Assembly (NCBI GenBank): GCA_002803225.1
Contig: NXFV01000282.1
Span: forward strand, 1-17,136
Source: Gamarada debralockiae
Lineage: Eukaryota > Ascomycota > Leotiomycetes > Helotiales > Hyphodiscaceae
Length of the DNA stretch: 17,136 bases
Direction of reading: 5' to 3'
The position numbers were made by a program, and so were the translations under genes. The notes under the pieces were generated by a model. The model worked only from the letters and a program-made list of their open reading frames with translations. It did not search any database and was not told the origin of the DNA. Shown here piece by piece: positions 1 through 8,439 of this stretch; positions within the stretch are counted from its first letter, which is position 1, and each line of letters starts with the position of its first letter.

Positions 1-1313
1 CATCATCCAAAAAGCCAAGAAGCAAGCAGTCATAAACAAGGTAGGAATTCCTTTAGGGGGGCGTTTTGTGGACAACAGGGCCGAGTAGAACTAGTAGTTA
101 GACTAGTATTGTGCAATCATAGCAATTGATCCCGAGTTATTTTTCTTACGTGGTTATATGGATATATATTAGTGATAGTTATGATGGCGGGCCGACTTAG
201 CAAAGAAGACATTGTCATGATCAAGTAGATTGCGACGATAGTACAGCAATTGGCCCTTTGGAAAGCTGTACGATATACTGTCGAATCAAATAAACATGCG
301 AGATATTATACAATCCACTAATTATTCTAACAAAGATATTGTTTAAACACCCCTTCCTTTATTTGTCCCTACTTTTCGTTGAGCATTGAAGTTCTGCCAC
401 GAACACATCACCCACTCCGTCGCTCCAGCCGTTCAAATGTAAGCAACCGTACTATTCTCATAGAATATCTATAAACAAGCATACATTCACAATCTATGGG
501 TCGTTTCAGACGAAACCTGTACTCTAAAACTCCACATTATGATGTCAGCTAAGGAACATATGCACTGGCACGTGTCTCAATTCCGTGCCACATTCGCATA
601 GTGTCATGCACTTCCTGACACACGGCATGACCTGGGAAACATTGAGCTGAGCTTGAGCACAGCCTTCAACGGCAGGTCTCGTTCTCTGGACAAACCCACA
701 TTATTCTAAAAAGAGGGTATAAAGTGAGCACTACTACGACCCCTTTCACAGGAGCTACTGCCTACGCGGCCTGACTTGCCTTGTGCTGAATGATGACACA
801 AGTTAAACGCTACTACAACACCTCTCGGGATATCTTCTAGTTTGGCTAGATTACCGTCATACTCAGAAAGAAGACCAGCTAAGCATCGGCAAACCCCCTA
901 CTTCAATCTTCTATAGGCTTGCTCTTAACGGACTGATCCACCAACTCGGAGGGATCAGTTCAACTAGCAGGATGCTTTAGGGATATTGGTGACCAGCATT
1001 TACCGCCAGCGTAGCTAGTTATTAAGAAGGTTCTACTCCTTGGGCACCAATTCCTCAGCTATTCAGGGGCAGGCCGAGCCTTAATACAAAGCCCTTAGCG
1101 CAGCCACAAATAAATCAAATTTGTTGAAGCGGTTGCTATTCCATCAATTTTCAAAAAGCCAGGGAACGCTGGTTTAGTCCTTACCCTTCTAATTTTTACT
1201 GTATAGGTTTCGAGGTCCTCCGACTCAACCGCAGCCCCCCCTCTCCGGCGCGACATACCAGATCCTAAAAATCCCCGGTTGGTGACGATTTAGGTAAGAT
1301 GTCAACATTACGC
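1..1313. other. Intergenic stretch, no gene recognised
   Basis: No reading frame with protein-like composition is present on either strand and I recognise no RNA gene. The first 420 bases are AT-rich with short TA runs. The rest is of mixed composition with stops in all frames. The end of the stretch leads directly into the decayed ankyrin gene. Confidence 0.6.
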
Positions 1314-1636
1314 GATACGTGACTGCTACAGGCAGCCAGCAAAGGGCATAAGGCGGTATTACGGTTGCTGCTGGAGGCTAAGGCCGACGTCGACGCAAAG
1401 GATAAGCATGGATTGACGGCGCTGAACGGCGTAGTCAATTATGGCGCGAGGTGGTGGTGGTGCGGTTGCTGGTAGAGAAGGGGGCGGACGTCAATGCGAA
1501 GGATAGCTCTGGGTGAATAGTGCTGCACTGCGCGGCCTATCGCGGGCATAAGACCATGGTGCAGTTGCTGCTGGAGGCCAAGGCCGACATGAACGCGAAG
1601 AGCAAGGACGGACGGACAGTTGAGAGAGGGGGCTGA
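1314..1636 (+). pseudogene. Ankyrin-repeat protein remnant (about three repeats)
   Basis: Three consecutive ankyrin-type helices can be read if frame changes and stops are ignored. The first contains ASKGHKAVLRLLLEAKADVD followed by AKDKHGLTAL. The second reads VVRLLVEKGADVNAKD. The third reads LHCAAYRGHKTMVQLLLEAK followed by ADMNAKSKDG. These match the ankyrin consensus of a GH-x-x-V-x-x-LL-x-x-GAD-x-N-A-x-D-x-x-G-x-T-x-L unit. The frame is broken near 1440-1460, where a GTG run begins, and by TGA codons at about 1320 and 1515. In both stops the family normally has a Trp of the G-W-T turn, so TGG to TGA is the simplest change. No start codon or partner domain is recognisable, so this is a gene fragment. 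Fungal ankyrin repeats often form the sensor end of larger NLR-like proteins, but nothing here shows that. Confidence 0.8.
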
Positions 1637-1815
1637 CTGAATTTTACTGAAGGGGTTGCTCAGCAAGCTTTTGGCTTTTGTTATGGCTTTACTATGAAGA
1701 GGGGGCTGACTAAACCTGCTGAAGGGGTTGCTCAGCAGCTTTTGGCATTTGTTGTGGCTTTGCTACAAATGAGGGGCTGACTGAATCTACTGAAGGGTAT
1801 TTGTTGTGCTTTTAC
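1624..1815 (+). repeat. Three-unit tandem repeat, about 72 bp period
   Basis: The block GGCTGACT…TGAAGGGGTTGCTCAGCA…GCTTTTGGC…TTTGTTGTGGCTTT recurs with the GGCTGAC anchor at 1631, 1704 and 1775, which are spacings of 73 and 71 bp. Units one and two are full length. Unit three lacks about 25 bp in its middle (the GTTGCTCAGCAGC part) and then runs out. It directly follows the ankyrin remnant. No open frame crosses all units. Confidence 0.8.
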
Positions 1816-2352
1816 TGGACGCGGCTTTGTCACGAGGTCCTTTGCAAGCGAAATGTTTTGCATGAAAGATTTTCGGTTTAAGCTAGCACCGCTTCGCACC
1901 CGCACTCGCACCCCTTGGAGGAATGATGGGATTTAGGACGGTAATTATGCTCTGGCACCTCCACGACATGAAAATCTTCTCTAGCGGTAGACCGATATGT
2001 GTCTTGGATAAGCCGACTATATCCCTAGGGTTCTTAGTCCTTAGAAGATATTTTCTGATAACAGGTAGGACATAATTTTCAGCATTAAAAGTTGCTCGGC
2101 AGTTCTCTGAGCTTAGAGTTGGCCGTAAAAATCCCGTCGATCTAGGTATTTGACCAACATGAGGCTGGCTGAAGTGGCTTACAGCTGGTTCCAAGAAGTG
2201 AACCAGCTTACAACTCCTTCTCAGCTGTTGTGGTATTCTTTGGATATGGCCTCGTCTGTGGAAGCCAGTTGTGGAGTATCAGCTGGCGCGGACAGGCCAC
2301 TCACAACTGAAATGCAAATTGCGCTTGAGAATCTAGCTGGTTGGGTAAGAGG
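1816..2352. other. Spacer before the 738-codon gene; one weak small ORF
   Basis: A frame of 80 codons is open on the plus strand at 2150-2392. I recognise no family in it. It overlaps the TATA box and presumed transcription start of the next gene, and a 103-codon frame of equal quality is open on the minus strand at 1883-2194. I therefore treat both as chance or relic frames in a promoter region. No other structure was seen. Confidence 0.4.
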
Positions 2353-2482
2353 TATATATAGGGACATTGTCAATGAAGGAGAGAATTGGTAATCATCTAT
2401 ACTTCGCACTTCACATTGCCCCAACATACACACCACCTATAGCTCTACCACGCACCACCCATTACCAAGATCATCAATTCCA
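2353..2482 (+). promoter_or_regulatory. TATA box and pyrimidine-rich leader of the 738-codon gene
   Basis: TATATATA stands at 2353-2360, about 125 bp before the start codon. It is followed from 2395 by a C/T/A-rich, G-poor leader typical of fungal 5' untranslated regions. The start is preceded by TTCCA and followed by GCG, a good fungal initiation context. This supports the gene being, or having recently been, expressed. Confidence 0.55.
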
Positions 2483-4699
2483 ATGGCGCCATCCAAAACT
2501 TCCGAGGTACAGCCAGGGAGCTCTACCCCTATCACTGCGATAGGCTCCGGGTATAATACGTTTCTGGGGTCCGCCATGCAGACTATTCTGGATGTGAAGA
2601 CAGACGCAGGACTGGGATCCACTGCTGCGAGTGTCTATGTGTGCAAAACCACTCAGCAAATATACAACGCGCTGGAAATCAATGCATCTATCGCCGTTAG
2701 CAGCCCTTGGGGTTCCTTCGCGGACAAGCTTGATTTCATCAACACACTCAATACGAACACAACAAGCGTCGTCATTATTGCGACTGCCACAGTGGTCAAG
2801 AACTCTTGGACCGTCTCAGAAGCAACCTTCAAGTCTGCCTATACCACGGCCGGTGCTGTCTATGCACAAGGCGGAGATTCTTACGTCTCATACATTGCCA
2901 AGGGTGGCCAGTTCATTGCCGCATATGCCTTTGTTGCCTACGACGAGGAAACCTACCAGGAACTCAGCAACGTCGCCGATGTCAGCTTCCCTGGCTGGGG
3001 TGCCGATTTTGATGCCAATTTTGAGATCAATATCCAGAAAATGAGCAACTCCACTGGTGTAACATATCACAATGAGTTTCAAGGTATTGGGTATACAGGT
3101 GCTATGCCTCAGCCTGACGATCTCGTTCAGTATGTTCTCACATTCGGAAACATCACGCTCGATGCTCCTGCTGTGCTTGACTTTTCCACAAGATCTTATG
3201 GAGATGTACCCACATGTCCTGATTTCACTCAAATTGATGCGTACCGAACCGCGTACTATGACCCAACATCCACAGGTCTAGGCTATGTCGACATTGAGTT
3301 GTTGGCAAAAACCAATTTGGACATTGTAACCAACGTCGCCAGAATCTATGACACTTACGGTTCCCTAGCAATCGACCCAATGCTCACGATCGTTCCGCCT
3401 AATCTCAACTACATTATCGCGTCCATCGCACTCTGGAGACAGACCGTCGACACAGATCCGACCAATCCAAATATTGACCCTCCTATTATCGACGATCAAT
3501 ACTTAATAATCCCAAAGCCAGAGTACTCTATTATTCCTAGTTCTCAAGTTGGTAGTTTCTCCGCGCCAGATGGATACGCATTTAAAGACGTCACCATGGA
3601 CATGATTGAGAGGGGTGTATTGCCACAGAGTGTACAAATATGTGGAGGCGGTGTCATCAACAAACTCACCACGATCTACACTCAGAACGATGAGGACATG
3701 CCAACTTTCACAGTCACAAGAGGCGGCTCCGCCGGAAGCAGCTTTCCGCCCATGCAATGGGGCCCAGGCGAACAAGTCACTCAGATAACAACGTATTGGG
3801 ACGACCACGTTTGCCGTATGTCGATTACGACCACTTCCCAGTCCGGTGTCTTGTACCCCTGGAACAATAATGGCCCCAACCAGTCAATCTGGAACACTCC
3901 TACCGGCATGGTTTTCGTTGGTTGGCAAGGGAAAAGTAACGACGCTATTGATGGTCTCCAAGCGCTCTACGTGCAGTTTCGGCCCGCGCATTGGAAGCTG
4001 TCAACGAATGAGAAACCCATTCAAAAGAGCACTGCATTGAAGAAAGCCGCGTCGAAGAGATCTTCCCGACCAAAATACCCATTGGACTCACCTCTTCGAA
4101 CCAATTCCCTTAGAATTGACAAACCACAGGACTTTGGAGGACGACTGATGCCCAATGAAGATGACGTCTTAAAGATCACCATGAAGTGGGCAACCGCTAA
4201 AGCTCGCCAGATCGGCGAAATTTACTCCCAGAGTGGTGGCTGGGAAGGCTGGGCTCAAGTCGAGCTTGCAATGGCATTCAAAAAGGCCTTTCCCACCACC
4301 ACCGTCGAGCGCGAGGTGCACTCCTTCGACGTATACGCCTACAAGGCCGACTTCATGCTCACCCATCGCGGCTACCAGCCCCTTATCATCGAGATTAAGT
4401 GCGAGTCTTCTGGTCAAGACAGCGCTGGCCCGTCGGCCTTCTGGCGCGCATACACCAAGGATTTGGAGAAGGCGACCAACTACCTCATCAACCCGGACTA
4501 TCTACCCGCGACGGTCTGGACAATCGGCTTCACTTGCAAAGACAAAGTGACGAATGAGGGGAAGAGGCGTCTGAATTATGAGGAGTTCAGGCCCTACAAT
4601 GTAGGGAACTGGCCTTGTGCCCAGACTGCGTCGGGGGAGTGGGTGAATGTGTGGGCCAGTGTGGATTATATCACTATGCTCGGCAAGAGCAAACTCTAG
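2483..4699 (+). CDS. MACPF-like / jacalin-like lectin / PD-(D/E)XK nuclease-like fusion protein
   Basis: This is one uninterrupted 738-residue frame without introns. Residues about 15-330 look like a MACPF-type pore-forming domain. They contain the early GxGYN motif (21-25), an alternating beta segment at 94-110 (SVVIIATATVV) in the place of a membrane-inserting hairpin, and a signature-like GGDSYVSYIAKGG (130-142). Residues about 385-500 resemble a jacalin-type beta-prism lectin: a GG near the start, GEQVTQI, then MVFVGWQGKSNDAIDGLQAL. Residues 520-531 form a basic linker (KKAASKRSSRPK). Residues about 563-705 resemble a PD-(D/E)XK nuclease, with helix Glu594 (WAQVELA), Asp623 (KADFML) and Glu637-x-Lys639 (LIIEIKCES) in canonical order and spacing. 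No signal peptide or membrane helix is seen. Inferred role: a lectin-targeted pore-former carrying a nuclease, so a toxin or defence/conflict protein. The fold calls are by eye. The PD-(D/E)XK site is the clearest by residues and the lectin the least certain. Confidence 0.65.
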   Translation: MAPSKTSEVQPGSSTPITAIGSGYNTFLGSAMQTILDVKTDAGLGSTAASVYVCKTTQQIYNALEINASIAVSSPWGSFADKLDFINTLNTNTTSVVIIATATVVKNSWTVSEATFKSAYTTAGAVYAQGGDSYVSYIAKGGQFIAAYAFVAYDEETYQELSNVADVSFPGWGADFDANFEINIQKMSNSTGVTYHNEFQGIGYTGAMPQPDDLVQYVLTFGNITLDAPAVLDFSTRSYGDVPTCPDFTQIDAYRTAYYDPTSTGLGYVDIELLAKTNLDIVTNVARIYDTYGSLAIDPMLTIVPPNLNYIIASIALWRQTVDTDPTNPNIDPPIIDDQYLIIPKPEYSIIPSSQVGSFSAPDGYAFKDVTMDMIERGVLPQSVQICGGGVINKLTTIYTQNDEDMPTFTVTRGGSAGSSFPPMQWGPGEQVTQITTYWDDHVCRMSITTTSQSGVLYPWNNNGPNQSIWNTPTGMVFVGWQGKSNDAIDGLQALYVQFRPAHWKLSTNEKPIQKSTALKKAASKRSSRPKYPLDSPLRTNSLRIDKPQDFGGRLMPNEDDVLKITMKWATAKARQIGEIYSQSGGWEGWAQVELAMAFKKAFPTTTVEREVHSFDVYAYKADFMLTHRGYQPLIIEIKCESSGQDSAGPSAFWRAYTKDLEKATNYLINPDYLPATVWTIGFTCKDKVTNEGKRRLNYEEFRPYNVGNWPCAQTASGEWVNVWASVDYITMLGKSKL

Positions 4700-5303
4700 C
4701 TTGATGCTTCCTGGTCTGTGTAAAAATTCCGGCCTCTTATGCATGTGGCGCAAGGATCTCTCATTATGAGCCGCTCTTTAATACCCTTGAGTGTTGTGAA
4801 CTTCCATATAATATAATAATACGATCCTTCTCGTTCTCAATTTGAAATTCGTTTGATATTGTTTCATAATAGCTTCTTAGGCTAGAGATATCAATAATAA
4901 CAACTAATACAAAGCTTTGTAATCAAGATTTGAGTATAAGGACATGACCATAGAGGTGGGTGGTAGGAATAGGTTATGTGCTACTATAGTTATTCGGGTA
5001 TCTAGTATTATCGATCGTAGTGCACGATTTTGGAGTAAGTGTAATGGAACAAGTTACCGCGACTATAATAACCAACCCTCTATAACTTTTTGCGTACTAC
5101 TTCTTAGGCCCCCTAATTGAAATAGAAGTGTATCCTAACTATATATAACTTATATAGAGTTAGTATGATATCCAGCGCAATCGGGAAGCGCTCACACTCG
5201 CATTTCGCCCCACCACAATACCCTATTATAATAGCTACATAATTATAATTATAAGATATTAAAATACCTTGTCCTAAGGAACCAGCGAAATGAAAAATCG
5301 AGT
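4700..5303. other. AT-rich intergenic spacer and presumed 3' untranslated region
   Basis: The stretch begins with the trailer of the 738-codon gene, where AATATAATAATA at about 4808 could serve in 3'-end formation. It continues as strongly AT-rich sequence to about 5280 with TATATAA and ATTATAATTATAA runs. No gene or clear inverted repeat is seen. Such composition is compatible with repeat-induced point mutation (RIP) of an old element, but no parent sequence can be recognised. Confidence 0.5.
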
Positions 5304-5849
5304 ATGACTATACTGGTAGTTGGCGCTGGTGCGGTAGGATGGGCGACACTGATGACTCTAAAACTCCTGCCTTCACCTCCCGAAATGGTGACCGCCTAGA
5401 TGTCGTCCGCTCACGCCTTGACCTCGCAAAGAAGTACGGCGTAACGCGCTCACTGCTCGAAAGGGGATCGTGGTGAGCGTCGGGGTGGGGAACTGGATGC
5501 AGAGGTAAGCATTATGATATTGGATACGGTGAATACGGGGAGGATGTATGTCGGATGTTGTATGGGCAATTGCTATCCGCAGGAGTGTATTCCTATGTTA
5601 GTGAAGCCGTGGCGGGAGGGCAAGTTCCCGTTTACGGATTTGGCGAAGGCTTATAGGGCGAGGGAGATGAATAATACGACCAAGGATGTATTAGACGGGA
5701 AGGTTGTGAAGGCTGTGTTGATCTGGGGGGTGAATGCAGGTAGTAGAACTGAGTGGGTGGATGAAGATATAAGATGGCAGCTTTTCTGCCGAAACTGGTA
5801 TGCCAGAGCAGAAAGGATGTGGAACTCTCCGGGTCAGCTATTGAATTAA
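5304..5849 (+). pseudogene. Zinc-type (MDR) alcohol dehydrogenase, C-terminal remnant
   Basis: The 5' part encodes a Rossmann dinucleotide-binding start, MTILVVGAGAVGWATLM (GxGxVG). After a one-base frameshift at about 5396 it continues as LDVVRSRLDLAKKYGVTRS, which is the second strand and helix of MDR dehydrogenases (…D…sRLelAkkyGAT). The 3' part from 5514 gives the family's C-terminus: GRMYVGCCMGNCYPQECIP, REGKFPFTDLAKAY and DGKVVKAVLIW. The N-terminal GroES-like catalytic domain with the zinc ligands is missing, as are about 100 residues in the middle. The frame also runs on past the usual end after VLIW. The enzyme would have oxidised an alcohol with NAD(P); this copy cannot. It lies on the plus strand and ends 18 bp from the stop of the membrane protein gene on the other strand. 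Confidence 0.8.
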
Positions 5850-5866
5850 AGTGAAGCATACATTTC

Positions 5867-7307
5867 TTATCTCCTCGAACCTTCTAATTCAGGGACACCA
5901 TTCCCCTCCAACTCATTCACAATCCCTATATCCGTCTCACCGCGTCCTCCCTTCCCATCAATCTCATATTTCGGATTCGAATCCACCATCGGCTGCTCTG
6001 ATTCCTTCTTGATCTCTTCCTCGTTTCTCGCCCTCTCAAGCTCCTTCTGCTTCCTCTCAGCTTCGGCCTTCTCCTCAGCTGCCTTCCTGGCTTTTCTCCT
6101 CCGAAGGCACAAAAATACCATTAACCCGATGAGTGCTGCAACTACAGTCACAGCCCCAATTACTATCCCCGCAATGGCTCCTTTGCTCAATTTGATCGGA
6201 AGTTTTCGCAGGGCTGTGGGGGAAGGCAGAGGTGGTGCTACTCGACTTCCTGGTAAGGAGCTGTTGGCTCGTACACAGTTCATGAACCCTTGGCCACCAC
6301 TAACCGAGGATACTCTGCTGTCATTTGCGGGAGGAAAGAGAACAAAGAGGAGAGGTAACACATTTTGTGTAGCGTTGTCGTAGACCTCCGTGCTGTTGTT
6401 TGGGCCAGAGAGAGTGTTGAATTCCCAGATAAGGGAAAGGTTCGAATTTTGGATTGGGAATGCCGAGGAATTTGATGGGAGGGTGGAGGTGTTGAAAGTG
6501 CAGGTCTCGTCGACTGTGGAATTAGGACCGGTGATAGCTTGTGACATGTCAGCCTTGAGGAAGATGAGCACGGACGAGACTTACAGATGGTATTGATGGA
6601 TACATTGGAATACTCTCCATCCAACCACGTCATTGAAGGTCCCACGAATTGCGCGCACTCATTAGGTACCGCTCCTTGAGACGTCATGGCCTGTTGTATT
6701 TCGTTACATACCCGGGGTAGACTGCCCGCAGATAAATTGCCTGTAAAAGATAATTAGCGGAAGATAGGGTGCCAGGGAGTAGCGAGTTTTGGAATCTACC
6801 TGGTGCAGGCGAGTTATCCGTATAGGTGTTTGTTAAATAATAGCCTGTAGTTGCGGCTTGATCGTTCAAAGCTTTCACACACTCCTTACTGAAAGTCTGG
6901 GTGCAATATCCGTCGTCATCTTGACCGCGTCGAATCAAATTGTCCGACAATCCCTGGAAAGTAAGAGCACATGCTGAGTAGTCCAGATTTCCTAGCCGGA
7001 AGTCGAAGCCTGAAGGCGTCCCTAGGTAAATAGAATAGTTTGTGACGCCGACCCCCTCGTTGTAAGGTTGAGAGACAGCCACAGTCCAACTAACATTGTT
7101 GAAACCTCGATAATCTTGGAGGGGTTCGATGTCATAGGTCCCTGTCGCATTCAAGGTTTCAAAGGGCAGTTGACATTGTTGCTCCGTGTAGTTCTGGAAT
7201 TGGTAAACTCCGAGTTGGTTCCATTGGTTGTTGAATAAATCAGCATTGGCGGAGGACAGTAGTATAGCGATGAGCGACGCGGGGTAGACACTTCGAAGGG
7301 ACTCCAT
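5867..7307 (-). CDS. Secreted-type single-pass membrane protein with charged cytoplasmic tail (3 exons)
   Basis: The coding exons are 7307-6800, 6740-6585 and 6513-5867 on the minus strand. The introns (6741-6799, 59 bp; 6514-6584, 71 bp) have GTAGAT…ACAG and GTAAGT…CACAG ends, and splicing gives an unbroken 436-residue protein. A signal peptide covers residues 1-22 (hydrophobic YPASLIAILLSS, cleavage after ANA). The ectodomain to about residue 331 has many N-glycosylation sites (NYT, NVS, NSS, NDS) and several cysteines. A transmembrane helix lies at about 333-358 (GAIAGIVIGAVTVVAALIG), followed by an RRRK stop-transfer. The tail (362-393) is a highly charged Lys/Glu/Ala/Arg helix, probably coiled coil, and ends with the motif ELEGNGVPELEG. 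The ectodomain belongs to no family I can name. The architecture recalls fungal wall-sensor or receptor-like type I membrane proteins, which is analogy only. It diverges from the membrane protein gene at 8440. Confidence 0.8.
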
Positions 7308-8439
7308 TGTGAAATTATAAAATAGAGACTGTCGATTCTAAGACTTCATAATGTTTGGAAGGTTTGAAAATCGATTAAAGAAGGTGTAGATCCACATCAA
7401 AATTCTACCGGAAGGCATCATTTCATATGTATTCCTTCATCCTTCGCTGATAGAGACAAGGTTGTGAATAAAGTTGATAGGTGGAGACTGGTCAAGACTT
7501 ACGAAGTGACGAGGTGGCTATAGGGCAGGGGGCTGGCAGCCACCCGCTGTTACGAAGTACGCCTTTAGGTTAGTGGAGGATCACCATGCTTGCCAGAAGA
7601 TGCTTTGAAATCAGGCTGCGACTTTCCAGACCAAGGTCTACCCAAGCTTAACAGCGCCCGTCAAATGAACTGCAGATCGAACGCCGAGGTGTTATGGGTG
7701 GTTGGTAGAAGGCTGAGAACCTTGCTGCGAGGCTGAGCCACGTCTGGCCCTTGCCTTCCGCCACTGCTGAGCTTCTCCCACTAGAAAATGCAACTTCGAT
7801 CATGATTAAGTTTACCGTTTAGCTGAAGATTTATGTCTTGACGCAAAAGATGCTTTACGTATATGAGCAGATTAAGAGCCCAGGAATTTTGACTGGGCAG
7901 CTCTAGCAAGCGATGGGATAGTATGGCCAAAGATAGACGCGATGCCGCTAAAGAAACCGGGTGCATTGTTACCCCAGTCGCCTAGACTTTATCTTCCGCT
8001 CCTCCAGGCGTAGAAAATCTGCCGCTTCCAAACGCTGAGTGCATGGCAATCCAATGCAATCAGCCCCGGCCCCACTCTGACTGCTGCCTAATCTTTTGTG
8101 TATTCTAAACTTTGAAAGGTGTGCGATGTTTGATTGAAAATCTGGTCTATGATCTTGAAGGCGATTGAACGAATGGTGGCGCTAAGCTGCCCAAACGCAG
8201 GCACAGCACCTGTTCCCTGTTTCATGACGCGCCCAGACCCATGAACCCCGGTCTATTTTCAAACATGCAATTTCTCCTTGCTCTTCAGATTGTACATAGC
8301 CTCATCCCCGATGATCGTCATTTCTGAACCTTCCTCCAGTACATTTGCGAGTACCCTCATATTTTGCCTCATCCATTGAATGGGTGGAATTTGATACCAC
8401 TTTTCGAAGTTTTCCCGCTCGTTACCTGCAAACACCATC
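7308..8439. other. Divergent intergenic region between two membrane-protein genes
   Basis: This 1.1 kb holds the upstream regions of both flanking genes. I see no convincing gene; the open frames are short and overlap on opposite strands. One local structure is a 7-bp inverted repeat GGTGGCT/AGCCACC (7513-7519 with 7538-7544), enclosed by a 9-bp direct repeat TTACGAAGT (7499-7507 and 7550-7558). Confidence 0.5.

Noticed and set aside
1883..2194. 103-codon minus-strand ORF
   Set aside because: No recognised motif, mixed composition, no leader or splice signals; probably chance.
2150..2392. 80-codon plus-strand ORF
   Set aside because: It contains the TATA box and presumed start site of the next gene, matches no family I know, and a longer minus-strand frame overlaps its 5' end; a separate gene is not supported.
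5304..5400. Ketopantoate-reductase-type N-terminus suggested by ILVVGAGAVG
   Set aside because: The following sequence (SRLDLAKKYGVT, then GKFPF…DGKVVKAVLIW) fits MDR alcohol dehydrogenase and not PanE.
6684..6799. End of the membrane protein at YVTKYNRP
   Set aside because: An intron at 6741-6799 was read through; splicing continues in frame to a transmembrane helix and tail.
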